A stretch of 64,000 bases of DNA from Frigoribacterium sp. JB110 (GTDB lineage Bacteria; Actinomycetota; Actinomycetes; Actinomycetales; Microbacteriaceae). Below, one piece after another: positions 49,851-58,128 of the stretch. The stretch is taken from positions 1 through 64,000 of the forward strand of contig NZ_FUIA01000016.1 of the NCBI RefSeq assembly GCF_900163665.1. Reading direction: 5' to 3'. How positions within the stretch are numbered: the first letter of the stretch is position 1; the number at the start of each line of letters is the position of its first letter. Position numbers and translations under genes: made by a program. The notes beneath the pieces were generated by a model that searched no databases, had not been told where the DNA came from, and saw only the letters and a program-made list of their open reading frames with translations.

Positions 49851-51350
49851 CTACTTCGCGGTGGTCGCCGCGCCCGTCGTCGCACCGACCGCTGCAGGCT
49901 CGGCGCCGCGGGCTGAGCCTGCAGCCCCTGCCTGCGCACTCCGCTCATCCGGAGCATCCGCGTCGATCTCGGCTGCGGCATCCGGGGTCTCGTCATCCTC
50001 ATCCTGGAACGGCATGCCCTCGCGGGGTGCGTTGTACAGGTCGAGGTCGAGGATGCGCTCGCGCTTGGCGACGAGGGTCGGCACGAAGGCCTGGCCGGCG
50101 ACGTTCACGGCGGTGCGGCCCATGTCGAGGATCGGGTCGATCGCGAGCAGCAGGCCGACGCCCTCGAGCGGGAGGCCGACGGTCGAGAGGGTGAGCGTGA
50201 GCATCACCGTGGCGCCGGTCGTTCCCGCCGTGGCGGCGGAGCCGACGATCGACACTAGGGCGATCAGCGCGTACTGGATGATCGACAGCTGGATGTCGAA
50301 GAACTGCGCCACGAAGATCGCGGCGATGGCGGGGTAGATGGCCGCGCAGCCGTCCATCTTGGTGGTCGACCCGAAGGGCACGGCGAACGAGGCGTACTCG
50401 CGCGGCACGCCGAAGTTCCGCTCCGTGACGCGCTGCGTCAGCGGCAGGGTGCCCAGCGACGAGCGGCTCACGAAGCCGAGCTGCACCGCCGGCCACACAC
50501 CGGAGAAGAACTGCCGGATGGACAGGCCGTGCGCCTTCGCCAGCAGCGGGTAGACGACGAACAGCACGAGCACGAGGCCCGCGTAGACGGCGACGGTGAA
50601 CCACACCAGCGAGGTGAGCTTCTCCCAGCCGTACTGCACCACGGCGTTGCCGATCAGACCCAGGGTGCCGAGCGGAGCGATCCGGATGATCCACCAGACC
50701 ACGCGCTGGATGACCTTCAGCAGCGACTCGGTGAAGGCGAGGAACGGTTCGGCCTTGCGGCCGGCGCGCAGTGCGGCCAGGCCCACCACGATCGAGACGA
50801 CGATGATCTGCAGGATGTTGAAGCTGATGCCGCCGGAGAAGTTGCCCTCATCGTCGAGGCCTCCGTTGACGCCGAGACCGAGGAAGTTCTGCGGGACCAG
50901 GCCGGTGAGGAAGCCGACCCACGAGCCCTGCGAGCTGGGGGTGCCCTCTTCGAGGCCGTCGCCGGCGTTGGCGCCCGGCTGGATCACCAGGCCGAGCGTG
51001 ATGCCGATCGCGACGGCGATGCCGGCGGTGATGGCGAACCACAGGATGGTCTGGCCGGCCAGGCGCGCGGCGTTCTGCACGCGGCGCAGGTTCGAGATGC
51101 TCGCGACGATGGCGGCGAACACCAGCGGCACGACTGCGGCGCGCAGGAGCGTGACGTATGAGCCGCCGATCGTGCCGAGGGTCTCGGAGAGCGGGTTGGA
51201 GACCTCGCTGCTGGCGCCGAGCGAACGGGCGAGGAGCCCCAGTGCGATGCCGACGACCAGAGCCGCGATCACCTGAAACCCGAAGTTCGCGTAGAAGGGG
51301 CGCTTCTTCTTCTGTGCCCGCGCGGGCGTAGTGGTTGTGGACATGTTCAT
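49851..51350 (-). CDS. Dicarboxylate/amino acid:cation symporter (DAACS family)
   Basis: 499 residues from ATG 51350 (another ATG two codons on). The glutamate-transporter fold is clear: TLLRAAVVPLVFAAIVASISNL, the HP1 region VSRSSLGTLPLTQR, helix 7 FAVPFGSTTKMDGCAAIYP and HP2/helix 8 STVGLPLEGVGLLLAIDPILDMGRTAVNVAG. It imports C4-dicarboxylates or amino acids with Na+ or H+. The C-terminal ~60 residues (EDDETPDAAAEIDADAPDERSA then Ala/Gly-rich) are a disordered acidic tail not seen in most relatives. Confidence 0.92.
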   Translation of the reverse strand: MNMSTTTTPARAQKKKRPFYANFGFQVIAALVVGIALGLLARSLGASSEVSNPLSETLGTIGGSYVTLLRAAVVPLVFAAIVASISNLRRVQNAARLAGQTILWFAITAGIAVAIGITLGLVIQPGANAGDGLEEGTPSSQGSWVGFLTGLVPQNFLGLGVNGGLDDEGNFSGGISFNILQIIVVSIVVGLAALRAGRKAEPFLAFTESLLKVIQRVVWWIIRIAPLGTLGLIGNAVVQYGWEKLTSLVWFTVAVYAGLVLVLFVVYPLLAKAHGLSIRQFFSGVWPAVQLGFVSRSSLGTLPLTQRVTERNFGVPREYASFAVPFGSTTKMDGCAAIYPAIAAIFVAQFFDIQLSIIQYALIALVSIVGSAATAGTTGATVMLTLTLSTVGLPLEGVGLLLAIDPILDMGRTAVNVAGQAFVPTLVAKRERILDLDLYNAPREGMPFQDEDDETPDAAAEIDADAPDERSAQAGAAGSARGAEPAAVGATTGAATTAK

Positions 51351-51474
51351 GTCTAACCCGCGGCGCGGGCGCGGCATTCCGCGGTGGGGTGAATGTGTCG
51401 GGGTGTTACGGGGGCGCTCGAGACACGGGGTCCGCTCGCGGTCTCGTCAGATGAGGGGTTCGCTGAGCGGCGTG

Positions 51475-51490
51475 TACTATTCCAATAATG
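51475..51490 (+). promoter_or_regulatory. -10 element placed for a leaderless transcript of the FecB-like gene
   Basis: TACTAT (51475-51480) is followed by seven bases and then the ATG at 51488. No Shine-Dalgarno sequence precedes the ATG, so transcription probably starts at or next to the start codon. The stretch 51475-51515 is strikingly AT-rich for this genome and could hold a metalloregulator site, but I see no clean known box. Confidence 0.5.
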
Positions 51491-52519
51491 AAAAAGAGAA
51501 CTGTTATCAGTAGCGTGCTGGTGGCATCCGGTGCCCTGGTGCTTGCGGGCTGCTCATCCGGGGGACAGAGCGATGCCGGTGAGTCTGCTGCCGCTGCTGG
51601 AAGCGGCTTCCCGCTGGAGTACAGCAACTGCGACATGGACGTGACCGTCGAGAGTCCACCCGAGCGGGCTGTCTCGCTGAACCAATCGGCGACCGAGATC
51701 ATGGTCAGGCTGGGGCTAGCCGATCGGATGGTCGGAACGGCGTACGAGACGGATCCGGTGCCGGACGACATCGTCGACGAGTATGAGTCGATCCCGCTGC
51801 TCACCGATGGTCTGCTCGAGCACGAGACGCTGCTGCAAGCGCAGCCCGACTTCGTCTACTCGTCGTTCGCCTCCTTCCTCACCGCCGAGAACGCCGGCGA
51901 GCGCGAGGAGCTGCACGAGTTGGGTGTGCCGACGTACCTGACGGAGTTCGACTGCACGTACCACGCGGCCGTGGACGGCGGGGCGACCTACGAGATGCTC
52001 TACGACGAGATCGCGCAGATCGCGGAGATCTTCGATGTGACGGCAGCGGGTGAAGAGCTCGTGTCCGAGCAGCAGGCGACGGTCGCCGATGGGATGGAGA
52101 CGGCCGAGGGCATCACCGGATCACCTGAGCTGGTCTGGTTCTACTCCACCGCGGCATCTTCGTCGACCCCGTCGGTCGCGGGCCCCGGCGGACTGCCGCA
52201 GACCGTCACAGAGATGCTCGGAGCGACGAACGCCTTCAGTGACGCGAGCACCAAGTGGCCGGAGGTCAGCTGGGACGAGGTCGCCGCACGTGAGCCGGAT
52301 GTGATCGTGCTCGCCGACCTGACCCGGGGCTACCCGGGTGACACCGTGGAGGAGAAGATCGAGTTCCTCACCAGCGACCCGCTCACGTCGAAGATGGATG
52401 CAGTGCGCGAGAAGCGCTTCATCGTGGTTCCTGGTCAGTACATGGATCCCTCGATCCACAGCGTTCAGGCGGTTCCGACCGTCGCGGACGGCCTGGTGGA
52501 ACTGGGGTTCACCGGATGA
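51488..52519 (+). CDS. FecB/BtuF-type ABC transporter substrate-binding lipoprotein
   Basis: 343 residues. Signal with lipobox VLAGC (Cys22). Peripla_BP_2 fold: SPPERAVSLNQSATEIMVRLGLADRMVG, LLQAQPDFVYSSF, LGVPTYLTEFDC and ARE-PDVIVLADLTRG. The family binds iron-siderophores, haem, cobalamin or related molecules; a proposed F420-0 uptake branch also has this layout. It leads a four-gene operon in which every junction overlaps by four bases. Two extra Cys in the mature part (SNCDM, FDCTYH) could form a disulfide. The substrate is not determinable here. Confidence 0.88.
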   Translation: MKKRTVISSVLVASGALVLAGCSSGGQSDAGESAAAAGSGFPLEYSNCDMDVTVESPPERAVSLNQSATEIMVRLGLADRMVGTAYETDPVPDDIVDEYESIPLLTDGLLEHETLLQAQPDFVYSSFASFLTAENAGEREELHELGVPTYLTEFDCTYHAAVDGGATYEMLYDEIAQIAEIFDVTAAGEELVSEQQATVADGMETAEGITGSPELVWFYSTAASSSTPSVAGPGGLPQTVTEMLGATNAFSDASTKWPEVSWDEVAAREPDVIVLADLTRGYPGDTVEEKIEFLTSDPLTSKMDAVREKRFIVVPGQYMDPSIHSVQAVPTVADGLVELGFTG

Positions 52520-53337
52520 GCGGCGCAGTGGAGAACACGGACGTCGCGGTAGCGCCGGAAGACGTCGAGAGGATCGTCGCGCGCTGGGACGATCAGCAGG
52601 CGGCGTACATCACGCATCGCGAGGAACGGTTCGAGATCATGCTCGACGTGCTCGCGCACGCCATGGCGAGCACTGAGGGCGTCGACAGCGACGGCGCCGG
52701 TTTCGTCGTGGTCGATCTCGCGTGCGGGCCCGGCAGTCTCTCCCGCCGTGTGCTCGACCGTTTTCCCGGTGTACGTGTGATCGGCGTCGATTTCGATCCG
52801 GTGCTGCTCTCCATTGCGACGGCGTCGCTGGGCCACGCGCACGGGGCGCGCTTCACCTCGGTCGACGCCGACCTCACCGACACGATGTGGACGACGCGCC
52901 TTCCTCGCACTCAGGTGCATGCCGCCGTCTCGTCCACGGCGCTGCACTGGCTGGAACCGGGGCACCTCGTCGGATTGTACGGAGTGCTCGGGGCCCTGCT
53001 GTGCGAAGGCGGAGTGTTCCTGAACGCTGACCATCTGCGCTTCGACCCGATCGCCCAGCCGCTCCTCACCGAGATCTCTCGCCTCGACGATGAGCGCACT
53101 CAGCACGCCGCGCACGCGAACGGCGTGCCGACGTGGGACGAGTGGTGGGCGGAGGCCATCGCCGTTCCGGAGTTCGGTCGGCATCTGCTCGTGCGCGAGG
53201 AGCGGTTCGCGGATCGGCCGCCGACGCCTCACGCGCCGTTGGAGCTGCATCTGCAGGCGCTGCGCGCCGGTGGTTTCGCCGAGGCGGGCACGGTGTGGCG
53301 GCACTACGACGACGTCGTCGTGCTCGGCAGACGGTGA
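52516..53337 (+). CDS. SAM-dependent class I methyltransferase embedded in the ABC operon
   Basis: 273 residues. Motif I is VVVDLACGPGSLSRRVL, motif II region VRVIGVDFDPVLL, and the motif III/IV region VHAAVSSTALHWLEPGHL, as in UbiE/Methyltransf_25 proteins. Both ends are translationally coupled: ATGA with the binding protein, GTGA with the permease. The co-translation means it is probably stoichiometric with the transporter and may modify the imported ligand (siderophore, corrinoid or cofactor) or a related metabolite. That functional link is inferred from layout only. Confidence 0.87.
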   Translation: MSGAVENTDVAVAPEDVERIVARWDDQQAAYITHREERFEIMLDVLAHAMASTEGVDSDGAGFVVVDLACGPGSLSRRVLDRFPGVRVIGVDFDPVLLSIATASLGHAHGARFTSVDADLTDTMWTTRLPRTQVHAAVSSTALHWLEPGHLVGLYGVLGALLCEGGVFLNADHLRFDPIAQPLLTEISRLDDERTQHAAHANGVPTWDEWWAEAIAVPEFGRHLLVREERFADRPPTPHAPLELHLQALRAGGFAEAGTVWRHYDDVVVLGRR

Positions 53338-54410
53338 GCGCGACCCGGATGATGACGGAGGCGGTCGCCGAGCCGCGGCGGGTGAGAAGGATCGGCGCCG
53401 CGGGGCTCGTCGGTGCGATGACGCTGGCGCTGGTGCTTTCGATCGTGCTGGCGACGCTGATCGGCACCGCGGGCGTCAACCCGGTCGACGTCGTCGGGAT
53501 CGTGCTGCGACACCTCGGTCTGGGAGCGTTCCTGCCCGGCGATCCGGCGCCGCCACTGATCGACGCGCTCGTGTGGGAGTCGCGCCTCCCGCGGGTGCTG
53601 CTGGCCGCGGTTGTGGGCGCCGCGCTGTCCGTCTCCGGTGCGGTGCTGCAGGCGGTGACGCGCAATCCGCTCGCCGAGCCGTACCTGCTCGGCGTCTCGT
53701 CAGGGGCGTCGGCCGGAGCGGTCTCGACCATGTTGCTCGGCATCGGGGCGGGTGCGGTGACGCTGTCGGCGGGTGCCTTCGTCGGGGCTCTGACCGCGTT
53801 CGGCATCGTGCTGCTGCTGCTCGGCGGCGGTAGAGCGTCCGACCCGTCGCGCGTGGTGCTGACCGGCGTGCTCGTCTCGCAGTTCTTCTCGGCCGTGTCG
53901 TCGCTCGTGCTGATGCTGTCGGCCGACGCCGATGCGACCCGCGGTTTCACGTACTGGCTGTTGGGCTCGCTCGGAGGCGCCCGATGGGATCCGCTGCTCG
54001 TGGCCGGTGGGGTGATCATCGTCGCCGGTGTGTGCTGTCTGTTCTTCTCACCCGCGCTCGACGCGTTCACCTTCGGCTGGGACGCTGCGGCATCGGTGGG
54101 CATCAACGTCGCACGCTCCCGCGGCATCCTGATGGTGCTCGCGGCGCTGATGACGGCCGCCGCCGTTGCGGCATCCGGAGCCATCGGCTTCATCGGGCTT
54201 CTGGTGCCGCACACGGTGCGCCTGCTCGGCGTGCGCACGCATCGACTGCTGCTGCCGCTGTCGGCGCTGGGCGGCGCCGTGTTCCTGATCTGGGTCGATG
54301 CGTTCGCGCGGTCGGCGTTCGCGCCGCACGAGCTTCCCGTCGGCGTGATCACGGCGCTGATCGGTGCGCCGGCCTTCGCGATCGTGCTGCGAAGGGCACG
54401 CCGCGCATGA
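53334..54410 (+). CDS. FecCD-family ABC transporter permease
   Basis: 358 residues from GTG 53334 overlapping the methyltransferase stop; an ATG at 53349 is an alternative. About ten helices in the BtuC/FhuB pattern: WESRLPRVLLAAVVGAALSVSGAVLQAVTRNPLAEPYLLGVSSGAS, FTYWLLGSLGGARW and GAIGFIGLLVPHTVRLL, the last being the coupling loop to the ATPase. A single permease gene implies a homodimer, as in BtuC2D2. Confidence 0.93.
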   Translation: MSATRMMTEAVAEPRRVRRIGAAGLVGAMTLALVLSIVLATLIGTAGVNPVDVVGIVLRHLGLGAFLPGDPAPPLIDALVWESRLPRVLLAAVVGAALSVSGAVLQAVTRNPLAEPYLLGVSSGASAGAVSTMLLGIGAGAVTLSAGAFVGALTAFGIVLLLLGGGRASDPSRVVLTGVLVSQFFSAVSSLVLMLSADADATRGFTYWLLGSLGGARWDPLLVAGGVIIVAGVCCLFFSPALDAFTFGWDAAASVGINVARSRGILMVLAALMTAAAVAASGAIGFIGLLVPHTVRLLGVRTHRLLLPLSALGGAVFLIWVDAFARSAFAPHELPVGVITALIGAPAFAIVLRRARRA

Positions 54411-55201
54411 ACGCCCGCAATGCCCGCGCGGCTCGCCTCGAGGCGAGCGGAATCACCTGGCCGGTCTCGGGTGCGGCCATCCTTGACGACGTGTCCATCG
54501 CCGCCGAGCCGGGCAGCGTTCTCGGCTTGCTCGGCCCGAACGGGGCGGGCAAGAGCAGTCTGATCCGCATCCTGGCGGGCGTGCAGGGCGCGCATGGGGG
54601 AAGCGTGCGTCTCGACGGCGTCTCGATGTCGCAGATCGGGCGCCGTGCGATCGCCAGACGCGTCGCGCTGGTGGAACAGGCGCCGGAGGCGCACGCCGAG
54701 GTCACCGTGGAGGAATCGGTCGACCTCGGGCGCATCCCGTTCCGCGGAGCGTTCGGTGCGCCGCGCTCCGCGGACAGAGAGGCAGTCGACTCCGCGCTCA
54801 ACCTGACGGGAATGAGGCACCTGCGCCACCGCCGCTGGCACAGTCTCTCAGGCGGCGAGCGGCAGCGCGCACAGCTGGCCCGCGCCCTCGCACAGCAGCC
54901 GGATGTGCTGCTGCTCGACGAGCCCACCAACCATCTCGACGTGCGCTACCAGCTCGAGACTTTGCAGCTGGTGCGTAGCCTGGGTGTGACGGTGATCGCC
55001 GCGTTGCACGACCTCGACCTGGCCGCCCGCTTCTGCGACGGGCTCTGTGTGATCGATGGTGGACGCGTCGTTGCTCAGGGCAGTCCGGATGAGGTGATCA
55101 CTCCGGGACTGCTGAGGTCCGTGTACCGCGTGGAGGCCGTGGTGGAGCGCTCGCCGCACACGGGGCATCCGGTGGCGACGTTTCTTGCGCCGGTGGGGTG
55201 A
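54407..55201 (+). CDS. FecE/BtuD-type ABC transporter ATP-binding protein
   Basis: 264 residues; ATG 54407 overlaps the permease stop. Walker A GPNGAGKSS, Q-loop VEQAPEAHAEVTVEESVDLGRIPF, signature LSGGERQRAQLARAL, Walker B VLLLDEPTNHLD and switch His in AALHDLDLAARFCD. A single cassette working as a dimer with the FecCD permease. Last gene of the operon; the following 300 bases are non-coding and palindrome-rich. Confidence 0.94.
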   Translation: MNARNARAARLEASGITWPVSGAAILDDVSIAAEPGSVLGLLGPNGAGKSSLIRILAGVQGAHGGSVRLDGVSMSQIGRRAIARRVALVEQAPEAHAEVTVEESVDLGRIPFRGAFGAPRSADREAVDSALNLTGMRHLRHRRWHSLSGGERQRAQLARALAQQPDVLLLDEPTNHLDVRYQLETLQLVRSLGVTVIAALHDLDLAARFCDGLCVIDGGRVVAQGSPDEVITPGLLRSVYRVEAVVERSPHTGHPVATFLAPVG

Positions 55202-55523
55202 CACGGAACGGGTCGCGGGGGTGTCGAGGCCTGAACCATCCTCGGTTCTCTGCCGTTCCTGCAACGCGTGCTTCCGGGTCGGAAGCGCGCCATGGCATGG
55301 GACGGGTCTGTCGTGCTGGATCGTCAAGGCTAGGTGAACTGTGCACGGCCGGCGGGCCGAAGGCCGGCACGGGATGTGCCTGGCTCAGCGGCGCGCCGCT
55401 GAGCAGCGCTCCAGCTCCCGCAGACGTCTCCTGGCCAGTCGTAGTTCGCCCGCCCAGATCCGCGCCAAGGCCCCGTGATCGTTACCCGTTCCCCAGGCGT
55501 GAGAGCATCACGGGCATCGGTAA
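55202..55523. other. Non-coding gap with direct repeat 1 and a 22-bp palindrome
   Basis: No supported gene. It contains the left copy of the direct repeat (55233-55314), a GGCCGGC inverted pair near 55347-55368 and a perfect 22-bp palindrome at 55383-55404 (GCTCAGCGGCG and its complement). The palindrome lies after the ABC operon and 3' of the OLD nuclease gene, where it could end either transcript. Confidence 0.6.
55233..55314 (+). repeat. Direct repeat 1 flanking the OLD nuclease gene
   Basis: GAACCATCCTCGGTTCTCTG onward, similar to 57768-57850 in the same orientation: about 28 of the first 33 bases match, with weaker but recognisable homology (AAGCGCGCCATGG, GGGTCTGTCG) to the end. The two copies enclose 2.4 kb containing a single gene. 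Confidence 0.65.
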
Positions 55524-57512
55524 TTATGCTTCCACCAGGCGGACGATCGCGTCCAAGACCGCGCCAATCACTGGCGGCAGGTCTTCTAGATCAGCTTCTT
55601 CGACGGCGTTGCGGTATGCGAGAAGGTTCTTGCTGTTGCGCGCGGCGAGCGTTACGCCTGCAGTTGCAAGCGACTGCTCGAACGTTGCCCAAGCAGCCAA
55701 TTCTTGTTCGATGTCATCACGCCAGCATGTGAAGGAGTCCGACACGACAGTCGGCGCGCCGAACTTGTACGGGAGCGTGCCGTGCGTCGACGTGCCGCCA
55801 TTAGGAAGTGCCGCGATGAGGTCACTGGTGGCGGACTCGTGCGTCGCATGCGCTTGTGCAATCTGCCCATCCGTTTTCTTGGTCTTTCGCTCTGCAGTTC
55901 CGAAGTCTCCGTCAGCAAGAACGTACGTCGGAATCCCGAGCTGCATCAGGATTGCCCGGGCGACCCGAAGGCCGCCCTTCCCCTCGACAGAGAGGATCGC
56001 GATTCCGCGGAGGTCAAGATCGCGAGCAAGTCTGGCCGAGAGTGCCTCGAGAACGGCGCGATCGGTTCCGCCCTCAACCAGCGCGACACCTTCGGCGAAA
56101 AACCCCTCAGAGAACTCAGTGGGCACATACCTAGCGATAGCCTTTTCGACACTAGCCACGTCGAGGACAGCGGCGTCTGCGACAGCCTGCGGTGTCGCCC
56201 TCTTGACAGCCGTCATGCCCTCGCAATACGTGAAGCGATGGAGCGCGCTGAACTTCTCGGGTTGCACGAAGTAGGGGCTGTGCGTGGCGAGGACGACCTG
56301 AATCGCAGGCTGGGTGCTGAGCTCGACGAGGGTTCGCGCGAACGCACGGGCCCGAACGGGGTGCTGGTAGATCTCGGGCTCCTCAATCGCAACGATCGTG
56401 GAAGGGAGGCTGTCGAGCGCGTCCTTGAGCCTAGCGTCAGCTGCAGCCTTGTCTTCTCCATCCTCAATTTCGTGCGTTCCGCTTGTGTATTCAACGTCCG
56501 GCACCATCGCCTGGAACATCGATATCATGACAGCGCGCTGGACGCCATGGCCTTGTCTTGCAACATCGTTCGTCACGCCTCCAACCGTGACCGCGGTGGC
56601 GATCGACGGATCCAGCCGTGGTGTGAACTCGGGTACGGTGGGGGTCAACTGAACTGTCGCATTGGGCACGAATGCTGAGAGCCGGGAGTTGATTCTTGCC
56701 GCTTGCAGGCCGGTTGCCCCATCGATACTTGCTGAGATCTCAGTCGCAAGCTCAGCGATCGCTCCGGAGTGCTTTTCGAGCCACGCGGTTTGTGCTTTGG
56801 CGCTTGCCGCGGCCATGAAGCTTCCAATAAGCTCAGTCAGTGCCGTGCCTTTGCTAGCAGTTCCGACCTCACCCGAAATGCTCGTCGCAGCGGGGACGAG
56901 CACAAAGCGAACGCACTCGCGCAGTACGTTTGCACCGTTCCAACCCATCATCTGTGTTGCGTCGTCGTCGGTCACGTCTACGAACAGATGCGAGTTGCGT
57001 GGTTGGGCTTCCCAATCTGCCAGCGCAGTGAGGATTGCGTCCTTGCTTGCGTTGCCAGCGATCGGTGCGAGATCATCGACAGCCTGAGCAACCTCGCGGT
57101 ACTTCGAGCGCCGGTCCGCGATCGGCTGGTCCTTCCGCACGGTGCTGAACCCAGGACCTTGCTTGGCGTTGCCAACGGTCATGGTCTTTCCGGTCTCTGC
57201 GTACCATGTGCGCCGAATCTCCGCGCGGTCGCCTCGGCCGTACTGCTGCAACCTCTCGCGATCTTTCGCCGTAAGATCCACGAATGTGACGGATACTTCG
57301 ATGGAAGCGCCTTCGACCAGTGGCTGTCCGTCGGCGTAGCCATGGACATCACTCGGGGCAAGTGTCGTGCCGTTGAAGAACCAGTCGAGCGCGTACAGCA
57401 CAGAGGACTTCCCGGAACCATTGGCTCCAATGAAAGCGGCATAGTCGCCAAGATCGAGGGTTACGTCTGCGAGGCTTCGGAAGTTCTTGACGGAGATCTG
57501 CGAAATGCGCAT
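55524..57512 (-). CDS. OLD-family ATP-dependent endonuclease (ATPase-TOPRIM)
   Basis: 662 residues from ATG 57512; a GAGG lies 13 bases upstream and a TTG at 57524 is an alternative. N-terminal ABC-type ATPase: Walker A GANGSGKS (29-36), LVPAATSISGE, signature-like region and Walker B STIVAIEEPEIYQHP, with the switch VVLATHSPYF. The C-terminal TOPRIM domain has ALVEGGTDRAVL (Glu) and YVLADGDFG (Asp-x-Asp). This is the class 1 OLD/GajA-like layout, known for phage defence and DNA cleavage. No partner helicase (GajB) adjoins it. Codon use is noticeably less GC-rich than neighbours and direct repeats flank it, both signs of transfer. Confidence 0.85.
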   Translation of the reverse strand: MRISQISVKNFRSLADVTLDLGDYAAFIGANGSGKSSVLYALDWFFNGTTLAPSDVHGYADGQPLVEGASIEVSVTFVDLTAKDRERLQQYGRGDRAEIRRTWYAETGKTMTVGNAKQGPGFSTVRKDQPIADRRSKYREVAQAVDDLAPIAGNASKDAILTALADWEAQPRNSHLFVDVTDDDATQMMGWNGANVLRECVRFVLVPAATSISGEVGTASKGTALTELIGSFMAAASAKAQTAWLEKHSGAIAELATEISASIDGATGLQAARINSRLSAFVPNATVQLTPTVPEFTPRLDPSIATAVTVGGVTNDVARQGHGVQRAVMISMFQAMVPDVEYTSGTHEIEDGEDKAAADARLKDALDSLPSTIVAIEEPEIYQHPVRARAFARTLVELSTQPAIQVVLATHSPYFVQPEKFSALHRFTYCEGMTAVKRATPQAVADAAVLDVASVEKAIARYVPTEFSEGFFAEGVALVEGGTDRAVLEALSARLARDLDLRGIAILSVEGKGGLRVARAILMQLGIPTYVLADGDFGTAERKTKKTDGQIAQAHATHESATSDLIAALPNGGTSTHGTLPYKFGAPTVVSDSFTCWRDDIEQELAAWATFEQSLATAGVTLAARNSKNLLAYRNAVEEADLEDLPPVIGAVLDAIVRLVEA

Positions 57513-58128
57513 CGGGCGTGCCAATCCTCTTCGGGTGGTGGTGGAACAAGCCCGGTCTGATGTCGTTCCTATGCCGGTGCAAGTAGTGGATGGTGACGTT
57601 CTTCGTGACCAGCATATCGGATGGCTTCAATCTCTCCCGATGGGCTACTTCCGAGGGTCGCGTGCAGCCTCCCGACGTAGTGGCAGACGATCCAGCCGGA
57701 GGCGCTCCAATCGATGTTGCCGGAGGTGCGCAGCGCTCCGGTGCGGAACGGCGAGTCGTCGCGGATCGAACCGTCCTCGGTCCTCTGTCGTTCATGCAAT
57801 GCTTTGCTTCCTCAGCGTAGGCGCGTCATGGCCGGGGCGGGCCTGTCGCGTGGTGCTCGGTCAGCGATGAATCGAACTTGACGCGGTGCGCGTTGAGAAG
57901 CTTGCGCGTGGCAAGCGTCTCCGGTGTCGTGGTCATCGACGTGGTTCCTGCGTATCCGCGAGACCGAACGGTTGCACCTGAGTGGGGAAGGCCTTGCAGG
58001 TGTAGACGACCAGCCCTTTACGCACTCCGGCTACTCGCTGTTCTGCTCAAAGAGCAGCTGAGATGACGACCGAACCGGTCGAGTGCGGGTCTGGGCAGGG
58101 TTTGCACGGGGCCGACGAGACCAAGAGG
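57513..58128. other. 616-bp gap between the OLD nuclease and the 420-residue gene
   Basis: No convincing gene: short frames here have no start signal or family resemblance. It contains direct repeat 2 (57768-57850) and a small hairpin, CTGCTC-AAA-GAGCAG (58043-58057), about 70 bases beyond the stop of the 420-residue gene. A decayed coding fragment is possible, since both repeat copies read LQERQRTEDG-like or HERQRTEDG on the minus strand. Confidence 0.5.
57768..57850 (+). repeat. Direct repeat 2 flanking the OLD nuclease gene
   Basis: GAACCGTCCTCGGTCCTCTG onward, the partner of 55233-55314. The best-conserved block is GAACC-TCCTCGGT-CTCTG-CGTTC-TGCAA-GC. The divergence between copies suggests an old duplication or two remnants of the same mobile element. 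Confidence 0.65.

Noticed and set aside
51475..51515. Zur or DtxR/IdeR box at the FecB-like gene start
   Set aside because: The region is AT-rich, but I could not align it convincingly to either consensus palindrome.
57569..58066. Short frames in the gap between the OLD nuclease and the 420-residue gene
   Set aside because: No ribosome-binding site, family match or coupling. At best they are decayed coding remnants.
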